Below are positions 1 to 5,630 of a DNA stretch of 10,588 bases, in pieces. The notes beneath the pieces were generated by a model that saw only the letters and a list, made by a program, of their open reading frames with translations, was not told the DNA's origin and did not search any database. Origin of the DNA: Natronohydrobacter sp. (GTDB lineage: Bacteria > Pseudomonadota > Alphaproteobacteria > Rhodobacterales > Rhodobacteraceae). The translations under genes were made by a program, and so were the position numbers. Positions within the stretch are counted from its first letter, which is position 1; every line of letters begins with the position of its first letter. The stretch covers positions 1-10,588 of the forward strand of contig SKRP01000250.1 in NCBI GenBank assembly GCA_007118445.1, written 5' to 3'.

Positions 1-409
1 CCAGTGCCAGTAATGCGCCTGCTGCGCCCATGCCGGGATCAATGCGGGTGACCCGCTTTGCATCTGTGACAAGAGTTCGCGCTGCGCCGCCAAAGAGGCC
101 GAAAACCGGCCCCTGTTCGCCTGATTCGAAACAATTCGCGCCCGGAACGAAAACCCGCTCCCCTGCGCGAAAGCCAGTCCCTGCCCCGGCCTCTATCACT
201 TCGCCCGCAGCTTCATAGCCCGGAACCAGAGGATATCCCATGCCCGGAAAAGGGGGCATATCGCCCGACCAGAACAGCTTTTCCGTGCCGGTCGAGATGC
301 CGGAATGGTCAATCCGCACCACCAGATCGCCTGGCCCTGCGGCCTTCAGGCCGACTTGCGCCAGGCCAAGCTGGCGCGGGGCGGAAAGGACGATGGCGTC
401 AGTCTGCAC
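1..409 (-). CDS. bchC: 3-hydroxyethyl bacteriochlorophyllide a dehydrogenase BchC, N-terminal part (gene runs off the window start)
   Basis: BchC oxidises the 3-hydroxyethyl group of the bacteriochlorophyllide ring to the 3-acetyl group, a late step of bacteriochlorophyll a synthesis. Only the first 136 codons are present; the family is usually a little over 300 residues, so more than half lies outside. The visible protein begins MQTDAIVLSAP and carries the characteristic stretches SGISTGTEKLFWSG (about 36-49), PPFPGMGYPLVPGYE (about 52-66) and GERVFVPGANCF (about 83-94), as in the BchC branch of medium-chain dehydrogenases. The start is a GTG at 409-407; GGGAGAG lies a few bases upstream and the frame matches family N-termini from the second codon. 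It lies downstream of crtE and crtF on the same strand, the order known from Rhodobacter, where bchX, bchY, bchZ and puf follow. It has its own promoter with paired PpsR-type operators (472-515). Identity rests on family recognition and synteny. Confidence 0.93.
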   Translation of the reverse strand, partial: MQTDAIVLSAPRQLGLAQVGLKAAGPGDLVVRIDHSGISTGTEKLFWSGDMPPFPGMGYPLVPGYEAAGEVIEAGAGTGFRAGERVFVPGANCFESGEQGPVFGLFGGAARTLVTDAKRVTRIDPGMGAAGALLAL

Positions 410-471
410 GGCTCTCTCCCATTCTGGTCGTGGCGTATGCTTCAGGGCCAAAGCCGACTCGAAGCGGATAC

Positions 472-489
472 TGTAATCATAGCTATACA
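472..489. promoter_or_regulatory. PpsR/CrtJ operator, bchC-proximal
   Basis: The 18-bp sequence TGTAATCATAGCTATACA fits TGT-N12-ACA exactly, the recognition pattern of the redox- and light-responsive repressor PpsR (CrtJ). It covers the -10 box of the bchC promoter. It sits 8 bp from a second match (498-515), so the two centres are 26 bp apart on roughly the same face of the helix, which suits cooperative binding of two repressor units. Confidence 0.8.
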
Positions 490-503
490 GACCATACTGT
501 CAA
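476..503 (-). promoter_or_regulatory. Sigma-70-like promoter of bchC
   Basis: Read on the minus strand, a perfect -35 box TTGACA (503-498) is followed after a 16-nt spacer by TATGAT (481-476), five of six bases of the -10 consensus. Transcription would start near 469-468, giving a leader of about 60 nt before the bchC GTG at 409. The -35 box lies in one PpsR/CrtJ palindrome and the -10 box in the other, so repressor binding would occlude polymerase. The boxes are read directly from the sequence; their activity is inferred, but the layout matches the well-studied Rhodobacter capsulatus bchC promoter. Confidence 0.75.
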
Positions 504-515
504 TTAGTATTGACA
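498..515. promoter_or_regulatory. PpsR/CrtJ operator, bchC-distal
   Basis: TGTCAATTAGTATTGACA is a perfect TGT-N12-ACA match with fully symmetrical 7-bp arms (TGTCAAT / ATTGACA) around a 4-bp centre. It is the strongest of the four such sites in the window. On the minus strand its low-coordinate arm is the TTGACA -35 box of bchC. It forms a tandem pair with the site at 472-489. Confidence 0.85.
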
Positions 516-539
516 CTTTTTTCAGAAACCACATCGCCA

Positions 540-1640
540 TCACGGCTTGCGCGCGTCCAGAATGCAGGTGACAAAGGGTTTGTCTGCGGGATATGTCTTG
601 AAATCGACAAAACCAGCCTGAATCAGCAAATCTGTTATTTCGGCTGCAGAGCGGGTGCGCCCGGTTCGCATCGCCAAAGTGTAAACTGAAAAGTACACAT
701 CTGTCTGCGGATCCGGCCTTGCCCCACCTGACATCGGCTCGATCACCAACAACCGCCCCCCGCTGGGCAGAGCTGCATATGCCCTGGCCAGCAAGCTGCG
801 CACAGTGTCATCTGAATGGTCATAAAGCACCCGCACCAGACTGATCGCATCAGCACCTGCAGGCAGCGGATCAGAGCGGAACGACCCGCCATGTCGCGTG
901 ACATCAGCAGGCAGCGCGGCCTGCTTCACCACATCAGGCAGATCAAACAGCGCAAGCTTCACCCCCGGATAGCGCGCCCGCACCGCGCGCAGAAACATAC
1001 CTGTGCCGCCGCCTACGTCCAGCAGGTGCCGCACGCCGCTCAGCGAGAGCTGCGCCAGGGCCGCATCGGCCACCATGCGCTGGCTTTCGGCCATCAGATG
1101 CGAGTAGCGCGCCGTAACATCAGGGTCCATCGGGTCGGTCGCGCCGAACACATAGGGCCAGAAGCGCGCGAGCTCTGGCTCGGTCTGCCCCTTGATGAAG
1201 GCCACAGGGTCCGACAGATCGCGATAGAGCACATCATGATGGCGCACCATTTCGGCCAGCCCCGGCACAGCCAGAAAGGCCGCACCCCGCCGCGCCAGCC
1301 TGAACTGGTCGCGCTTGCGCCGCAAAAGCTGCATCGCCGCCCCGGCCTGCAGCAGGATCGCCATGCGCTCGGGCGGCACATCCAGACGCCGGGCCAGCGC
1401 GTCCGCAGTCGCCGGACCATCCGCCAGCAGATGCAACACGCGCAATTCAACGAGCGCCATCAGCATCTGGCTTTGCACGAAGCCCTGCATCAGATCGAAG
1501 ATCGCGGCCCCTTCGCGGCGCGCGATCCCGCGCAAACCCGGAACCCGCGCGCAGATCGCCTGAAAGCGCGGCGCGGCAACCAGCCGGTTGACCCAGCCCG
1601 CAGGCCGGAACGGCAGGTCAGGCGCGGGCATATCCACCAT
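540..1640 (-). CDS. crtF: Demethylspheroidene O-methyltransferase CrtF
   Basis: CrtF transfers a methyl group from S-adenosylmethionine to the 1-hydroxyl of hydroxylated acyclic carotenoids (demethylspheroidene to spheroidene, and the same step on hydroxyneurosporene). The 366-residue protein has the layout of class I SAM O-methyltransferases. An N-terminal winged-helix/dimerisation region spans about 45-125 (FDLMQGFVQSQMLMALVELRVL, then a helix-turn-helix-like ADALARRLDVPPERMAILL). The SAM-binding glycine motif LLDVGGGTGMF follows at 206-216, then a motif-II-like region (LALFDLPDVV) and a C-terminal LLVIEPMSGG. Length is close to the usual CrtF (about 370-390). The ATG at 1640 is 4 nt after the crtE stop; a second Met at codon 4 is an alternative. 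The crtE-crtF order on one strand indicates a two-gene operon. No terminator is visible between crtF and bchC, so readthrough into bchC is plausible, as in the Rhodobacter superoperon. Confidence 0.94.
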   Translation of the reverse strand: MVDMPAPDLPFRPAGWVNRLVAAPRFQAICARVPGLRGIARREGAAIFDLMQGFVQSQMLMALVELRVLHLLADGPATADALARRLDVPPERMAILLQAGAAMQLLRRKRDQFRLARRGAAFLAVPGLAEMVRHHDVLYRDLSDPVAFIKGQTEPELARFWPYVFGATDPMDPDVTARYSHLMAESQRMVADAALAQLSLSGVRHLLDVGGGTGMFLRAVRARYPGVKLALFDLPDVVKQAALPADVTRHGGSFRSDPLPAGADAISLVRVLYDHSDDTVRSLLARAYAALPSGGRLLVIEPMSGGARPDPQTDVYFSVYTLAMRTGRTRSAAEITDLLIQAGFVDFKTYPADKPFVTCILDARKP

Positions 1641-1644
1641 GCGC

Positions 1645-2514
1645 CTAGACCCGGACAGGCGCGACCGGGGTCATGCGTTCGGCATAAAGCCGCACAAGCT
1701 GCGCAAGCTGCGCCTCGCCGGGGCAGGACGGGATCGAGGCGATGGCCCCGCCGAGGATATCCTGCAGACGCTTGATGGCGCCCTGCACGCCATATTCCTC
1801 AACCGCCGAGGGGCGCTGGTGGATCGCATCCTGCCCGGCAGGTTTGCCCAGAGCCGTCTCGTCATAAAGCGCGTCGCGCAGATCGTCGGCGACCTGAAAC
1901 GCCTCGCCGATGCGCGCGCCAAGCTCTGTCCAGGGGTCTGGCTCATGCCCGGCGGCAACGGCACCCATCTGGGTTGCAGCGACAAAGAGTGCCGCGGTTT
2001 TTGAGCGGTGATAGGCCCCCAGATCAACCGTGGATTCGCTTTCCCAGCCCTGTCCGGCGCAGATGCCATGTGGCATTCCAGTATGCCGCGCCAGCAGCCG
2101 GGTCAGCCGCAGCGCGCGCAGGGCATCGACATCCTCGACCTGCGCCAGCACATCGAAAGCGGCAATGATCAGGCTGTCGCCGGTCAGCACGGCCAGCGGT
2201 TCGGAAAAGGCCAGATGCACAGTCGGCTTGCCGCGCCGGAAATCGGCATTGTCGAAGGCGGGCAGATCATCATGCACAAGGGATGCGCAATGGATCAGCT
2301 CCAGCGCTGTGGCCGCGCGATCGGACAGGGCGGGCCGGTCATCGCCGCAAGCCAGCGCCACCGAGAGGCAAATCGTGGGCCGGATCCGCGCACCGCCCGG
2401 TGTGACCGCGTAATTCAACGCCGCGGCCAGCCGCCCCGGCGCGGCAGCGTCGCCGCCCTGTGCCTGCGTGATGGCGCACATCATCGCCCGATCTATTCGC
2501 TTGCTCAGGTCCAT
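1645..2514 (-). CDS. crtE: Geranylgeranyl diphosphate synthase CrtE
   Basis: CrtE condenses farnesyl diphosphate with isopentenyl diphosphate to give the C20 precursor of both carotenoids and the phytyl tail of bacteriochlorophyll. The 289-residue protein is a trans-isoprenyl diphosphate synthase. It has the substrate-binding GGARIRP (40-46), the first aspartate-rich motif in HDDLPAFDNADFRRG (81-95; D82, D83 and D88) and the second in QVADDLRDALYD (207-218; D210, D211 and D214). Length matches the family (about 290-300). The start ATG at 2514 has a GAGG ribosome-binding sequence 5 nt upstream. The gene diverges from crtD across a 94-bp region with two PpsR/CrtJ-type operators and is followed 4 nt later by crtF. 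Divergence from crtD and coupling to crtF are standard for Rhodobacterales photosynthesis clusters, which separates it from the housekeeping farnesyl diphosphate synthase IspA. Confidence 0.94.
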   Translation of the reverse strand: MDLSKRIDRAMMCAITQAQGGDAAAPGRLAAALNYAVTPGGARIRPTICLSVALACGDDRPALSDRAATALELIHCASLVHDDLPAFDNADFRRGKPTVHLAFSEPLAVLTGDSLIIAAFDVLAQVEDVDALRALRLTRLLARHTGMPHGICAGQGWESESTVDLGAYHRSKTAALFVAATQMGAVAAGHEPDPWTELGARIGEAFQVADDLRDALYDETALGKPAGQDAIHQRPSAVEEYGVQGAIKRLQDILGGAIASIPSCPGEAQLAQLVRLYAERMTPVAPVRV

Positions 2515-2536
2515 CTCGGCCTCATTCTGCTGGTGG

Positions 2537-2554
2537 TGTAACTTATGCTAGACA
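2537..2554. promoter_or_regulatory. PpsR/CrtJ-type operator in the crtE/crtD divergent region, crtE side
   Basis: TGTAACTTATGCTAGACA matches TGT-N12-ACA exactly but has weaker internal symmetry than the bchC sites. It lies 23 bp upstream of the crtE start codon and 6 bp from a second match at 2561-2578. Repression of both divergent transcripts is inferred from the layout. I could not assign convincing -35/-10 boxes for either direction; TTTACA at 2566-2561 on the minus strand is a possible crtE -35. Confidence 0.68.
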
Positions 2555-2560
2555 TCAAAC

Positions 2561-2578
2561 TGTAAATAATACTGGACA
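2561..2578. promoter_or_regulatory. PpsR/CrtJ-type operator in the crtE/crtD divergent region, crtD side
   Basis: TGTAAATAATACTGGACA matches TGT-N12-ACA exactly and ends 30 bp before the crtD ATG. Together with the site at 2537-2554 (centres 24 bp apart) it occupies the middle of the 94-bp divergent region, where both promoters must lie. The central AT-rich TAAATAATA is the only place in this region that resembles a -10 element on either strand. Confidence 0.68.
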
Positions 2579-2608
2579 GTTTCGCAGAAAGAGTCAAGAA
2601 TCTCTGAC

Positions 2609-4174
2609 ATGGACCTTGAAAAAGACTCAGTTCTGGTGATCGGTGCCGGGATTGGCGGGCTTGCCGCCGGGATCCGGCTGGCTGCGGCGGGTTTGCCCGT
2701 CACGCTGATCGAGGCGCAGGGCTGGCCCGGCGGCAAGATCCGCACGACCCCCAGTGCTGCAGGCCCGGTCGATGCCGGCCCGACGGTTCTGACCCTGCGC
2801 GCGGTTCTGGATGATCTGTTTGATGCGGCAGGCACGCAGCTTGACCAGCATCTGACGCTGACCCCGCTGCCTGTGATTGCGCGGCATTTCTGGCGCTGCG
2901 GCAAAAGCCTGGATCTGTTCGCCGACCCGCGCGCCAATGCAGATGCCATCGGACAGGCCTTTGATGCGCAGGCGCGCGATGAGTTCACGCGTTTCAACAC
3001 AGCGACCCGCGCGCTGTTCGACGCTTTCGCCGCCCCTGTCATGCAGGCGGCCCGTCCTGCCGCTCTTGCGGCTGCAGGCGCAGCCCTTGCGCGCCCCGCA
3101 TTGCTGCCCTGGCTGCGACCCGGTCTGACGCTGGAGGGGAAGCTCGCGAAAGGTTTCACCGATCCGCGCTTGCGTCAGCTTTTCGGGCGTTATGCGACCT
3201 ATGTCGGCGGCAATCCGAAGCTGGCGCCTGCGCTTCTGGCGCTGATCTGGCAAGCCGAGGCGCAAGGTGTCTGGGCGGTCCGGGGCGGCATGGCGCAGCT
3301 CGCACAGGTGCTGGCAGGACTTTTCACGGGGTTGGGCGGCAAGTTGCGGCTGAATGCGCCAGTCGCGCGGCTGAACACAGCGCAGGGGCGGATCACAGGC
3401 GCGACGCTCGCGGATGGCACGATCATCCCGGCGCGCCAGATCCTGTTCAACGGCGATCCGGCCGCGCTGCCATTCCTGCTCGATGCGCCCCGCCGCGCAC
3501 CCGCTGCACAACGGACCCAACCGCGCAGCCTGTCCGCCCATGTCTGGACCTTTGCAGCAAAAGTCCGGCCCGAGGGGCTGGGACGGAATGCCCTCGGGTA
3601 TCATACAGTGTTTTTCGCCGATGATGCAGGCGCGGAGTTCGGCCCTCTGGCCCGCGCCGAGATCCCGCATCAGCCGACAATCTATATCTGCGCGCAGGAC
3701 CGTCACGAAACGACCCCCGAAGGCCCCGAGCGGTTCCAGTTCATCCTCAATGCCCCTGCGCTGCCAGCCGCAGCGCAGCCCCCCAAGGATATGCCATGCC
3801 CGATTTCTCCCTGCGCGCGTCTGGCCAGTTTCGGCCTGCATCTGGACCCGGACCCGGGCTCGGTGGTTCTGACCGGCCCCGGCCAGTTCGCAACCCTGTT
3901 TCCCCACAGTCAGGGCGCGCTTTACGGGCTGTCCCCGAACAGCCCTCTGGCGACCTTCCTGCGCCCGACCGCGCGCACGCGGGTCAAGGGGCTGTATCTG
4001 GCAGGCGGGGGCACGCATCCGGGGGCGGGGGTTCCGATGGCGGCGCTTTCGGGGAAACATGCCGCGCAAGCGGTTCTCAGCGACCGGATTTCCGCGCGCA
4101 TGTTCCACCCGATGGCTATGCCTGGTGGTATATCGACGGGATCAGCGACGCGGGCGACCGCGCTGTCTCGGTGA
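2609..4174 (+). CDS. crtD: Hydroxy-/methoxyneurosporene 3,4-desaturase CrtD
   Basis: CrtD is the FAD-dependent carotenoid dehydrogenase that introduces the C3-C4 double bond into 1-hydroxy- or 1-methoxyneurosporene. The protein begins with a Rossmann FAD-binding motif VLVIGAGIGG (8-17), an acidic ribose-binding E35 and GGKIRT (41-46). It ends with the CrtI/CrtD-family C-terminal FAD signature GLYLAGGGTHPGAGVPMAALSG (about 460-481). At 521 residues it is somewhat longer than the roughly 490-510 of known CrtD. The excess is a tail of about 30 residues after the family core that overlaps ancestral crtC coding sequence in another frame. The ATG at 2609 lacks a strong ribosome-binding sequence, but family alignment places the start here. 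It is CrtD rather than the phytoene desaturase CrtI because it diverges from crtE and is directly coupled to crtC. The stop codon overlaps the crtC start. Expression is probably controlled by the operators at 2537-2578. Confidence 0.93.
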   Translation: MDLEKDSVLVIGAGIGGLAAGIRLAAAGLPVTLIEAQGWPGGKIRTTPSAAGPVDAGPTVLTLRAVLDDLFDAAGTQLDQHLTLTPLPVIARHFWRCGKSLDLFADPRANADAIGQAFDAQARDEFTRFNTATRALFDAFAAPVMQAARPAALAAAGAALARPALLPWLRPGLTLEGKLAKGFTDPRLRQLFGRYATYVGGNPKLAPALLALIWQAEAQGVWAVRGGMAQLAQVLAGLFTGLGGKLRLNAPVARLNTAQGRITGATLADGTIIPARQILFNGDPAALPFLLDAPRRAPAAQRTQPRSLSAHVWTFAAKVRPEGLGRNALGYHTVFFADDAGAEFGPLARAEIPHQPTIYICAQDRHETTPEGPERFQFILNAPALPAAAQPPKDMPCPISPCARLASFGLHLDPDPGSVVLTGPGQFATLFPHSQGALYGLSPNSPLATFLRPTARTRVKGLYLAGGGTHPGAGVPMAALSGKHAAQAVLSDRISARMFHPMAMPGGISTGSATRATALSR

Positions 4175-5016
4175 TCGGCTTCATCGGTTCGGTGTTTTCG
4201 CCCTGGTATCGCTGGTCGGGGCGGCGCGACCCGCAGGATCATTGCTGTATCAATGTCGCCACCTATGGCCCGCGCGGGCGGTTCACCATGACCGACCGGG
4301 GCCGCCCGGCGCTGCGCCAGTCGGAAGATGTGTTCGAGGTCGGGCCGTCCCGCATCCGCTGGGAGCGGGATCGTCTGGTGATCGATGTCGACGAGATTTC
4401 GGCCCCGCCGGTGATCAGTCGCGTGCGCGGCACGATCACCCTGCATCCCGAAGCGCTGTTCGGCCAGAGCCATGCCCTGACCCCGGATGCGCGCCATCGC
4501 TGGCAGCCCTTTGCCCCTATTGCGCGGATCGAGGTGGATCTGTCACCGGGCCATAAATGGCAGGGGCACGGCTATTTCGATGCGAATTTCGGCGAGGCCG
4601 CGCTGGAGGCGGATTTCGATTACTGGACCTGGGGCCGGTTTCCGCGTGCGGGCGGGACGAGCTGCTTCTATGACGCGACCCTGCGCGACGGGAGGCAGCA
4701 GGAAACCGCGCTGCATTTCCATCCGGACGGGCGGATGGAAAAGATCACCCCGCCCCCGAAAGCGCGTATGGCCCGCAGTCTCTGGGCTGTGCGGCGCGAG
4801 ACGCGGGGCGATGCCGGGGTGGTGCCACGGCAGCGGCTGGCGATGCTCGATGCGCCGTTCTACACCCGTGCTGCGGTTGAGACGCAGATCGGCGGCGAGA
4901 CTTGTACCGGGGTGCATGAGGCGCTGGACCTGAAGCGCTTTGCCAGCCCGTTGCTGAAACCCATGCTGGCAGTGCGTGTGCCGCGCAGGCGTGGCTGGAC
5001 CTTCGCCGAGGGTTGA
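4171..5016 (+). CDS. crtC: Carotenoid 1,2-hydratase (hydroxyneurosporene synthase) CrtC
   Basis: CrtC adds water across the C1-C2 double bond of neurosporene or lycopene-type end groups, giving the 1-hydroxy carotenoids used by CrtD and CrtF. From the GTG at 4171 the product is 281 residues, the length I recall for Rhodobacter capsulatus CrtC. It shows family stretches FIGSVFSPWYRWSGRRDP (4-21), HCCINVATYG (24-33), FTMTDRGR (38-45) and HGYFDANFGEAALEADF (133-149), followed by DYWTWGRFP (150-158). The GTG overlaps the crtD stop as GTGA, with no separate ribosome-binding sequence, indicating translational coupling. The reading frame stays open far upstream, but I found no other in-frame ATG, GTG or TTG in the homologous extension, so 4171 is the only credible start. 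The in-frame sequence just upstream (PPDGYAWWYIDGISDAGDR) resembles the N-terminus of longer CrtC proteins. The gene ends 17 bp before a strong palindrome and faces the xylose operon. Confidence 0.93.
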   Translation: MIGFIGSVFSPWYRWSGRRDPQDHCCINVATYGPRGRFTMTDRGRPALRQSEDVFEVGPSRIRWERDRLVIDVDEISAPPVISRVRGTITLHPEALFGQSHALTPDARHRWQPFAPIARIEVDLSPGHKWQGHGYFDANFGEAALEADFDYWTWGRFPRAGGTSCFYDATLRDGRQQETALHFHPDGRMEKITPPPKARMARSLWAVRRETRGDAGVVPRQRLAMLDAPFYTRAAVETQIGGETCTGVHEALDLKRFASPLLKPMLAVRVPRRRGWTFAEG

Positions 5017-5032
5017 GATCCGTCGCGCTGCT

Positions 5033-5062
5033 GTAAGGTGCGTGGTGAACCACGCACCCTAC
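5033..5062. terminator. Strong palindrome between convergent crtC and the redoxin gene, probable bidirectional terminator
   Basis: GGTGCGTGG (5037-5045) pairs perfectly with CCACGCACC (5050-5058) around a TGAA tetraloop. After one A/C mismatch the stem extends by GTA (5033-5035) with TAC (5060-5062). It fills the 47-bp gap between two convergent genes, where a terminator serving both strands is expected. There is no T-run on either side, so it is not a textbook intrinsic terminator. The GTGCG/CGCAC-rich form ending in CCCTAC resembles small palindromes dispersed in many proteobacterial genomes, so it may be a repetitive element; a single copy in this window cannot show that. Confidence 0.6.
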
Positions 5063-5063
5063 C

Positions 5064-5621
5064 TCAGGCCGCTTTCCATTTGATCGAACAGCCGATGCTT
5101 GGGGTCTGGTCGCGCGGGCCTGCGCCGGTCTCGGCGATCTGGACCATCGCCTCGAACAGCTCGCGCCGCGCATCTGCCGGTCCGGGGTTGCGGCCTGATG
5201 CATCAAGCCGCCCGCGATACTGCAACGCGCCTTCGGCATTCAGCCCGAAGAAATCGGGCGTGCATTCCGCACCCCATGCGCGGGCCACATCCTGCGTTTC
5301 ATCATGCAGGTAGGGGAAGGGGAAGCTGTGTTTCTCCGCCAGTTCCTGCATTCTGGGGAAGCTGTCGGCGGGATAGGTCTCCGCGTCATTGGCGCAGATC
5401 GCCACCACGCCGATCCCATGTGCGGCCAGATCGCGCGCATCGCGCAGGATGCGGTCGAGCACGGCCAGCACATAGGGGCAGTGGTTGCAGATGAACATGA
5501 CCAGCGTGCCGTTTGGCCCCGCGACATCGGACAGGCTGTAGGTCTGGCCATCGGTCGCGGGCAGGCTGAAACCGGGGGCTTTCCAGCCGAAATCGCAGAC
5601 AGGGGGCGTGGCCGCGGGCAT
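5064..5621 (-). CDS. Thioredoxin-fold redoxin / peroxiredoxin-like protein (AhpC/TSA superfamily)
   Basis: This 185-residue protein has the thioredoxin-like peroxiredoxin layout. It has an N-terminal GWKAPGFSLPATDGQTYSL (12-30) and FICNHCPYV (43-51), with a C45-N-H-C48 CxxC motif at the end of the first core strand. ECTPDFFGL (119-127) carries the cis-proline-type TPD, and a conserved C-terminal TPSIGCSIKWK (173-183) follows. These match a widespread uncharacterised 'redoxin domain' family related to AhpC/TSA; the physiological substrate is not established. No signal peptide is visible, so it should be cytoplasmic. The start ATG at 5621 is well supported: GGAG (5630-5627) sits 5 nt upstream and abuts the xylA stop, 9 nt away. 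It is thus the last gene of the xyl operon, convergent with crtC. A link to xylose use is contextual only. Confidence 0.85.
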   Translation of the reverse strand: MPAATPPVCDFGWKAPGFSLPATDGQTYSLSDVAGPNGTLVMFICNHCPYVLAVLDRILRDARDLAAHGIGVVAICANDAETYPADSFPRMQELAEKHSFPFPYLHDETQDVARAWGAECTPDFFGLNAEGALQYRGRLDASGRNPGPADARRELFEAMVQIAETGAGPRDQTPSIGCSIKWKAA

Positions 5622-5630
5622 GGGCTCTCC

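Noticed and set aside
510..515. A plus-strand TTGACA that could be a promoter -35 box reading toward crtF
   Set aside because: It is the symmetrical arm of the PpsR palindrome; the only gene ahead on this strand would be antisense to crtF, and no suitable -10 box follows.
30..571. Small plus-strand open frames at the window start (30-218, 240-476, 305-571)
   Set aside because: They lie antisense to bchC or over the operator/promoter region, without recognisable motifs; the minus-strand BchC translation explains 1-409.
816..1775. A 319-codon plus-strand open frame over crtF and the end of crtE
   Set aside because: Low-complexity Arg/His/Gln-rich translation, no recognisable motif or ribosome-binding site, and it crosses two well-supported minus-strand genes.
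2627..4108. A 493-codon open frame antisense to crtD
   Set aside because: It mirrors crtD and arises from strong GC bias at third codon positions. The translation is Arg/Gln/Pro-rich without family motifs, while the plus strand gives an intact CrtD.
3796..4170. An upstream-extended crtC starting at ATG 3796
   Set aside because: Its first ~95 residues are an out-of-frame reading of crtD with no CrtC similarity; only the last ~30 codons before 4171 look CrtC-like, and GTG 4171 gives the expected 281-residue protein.
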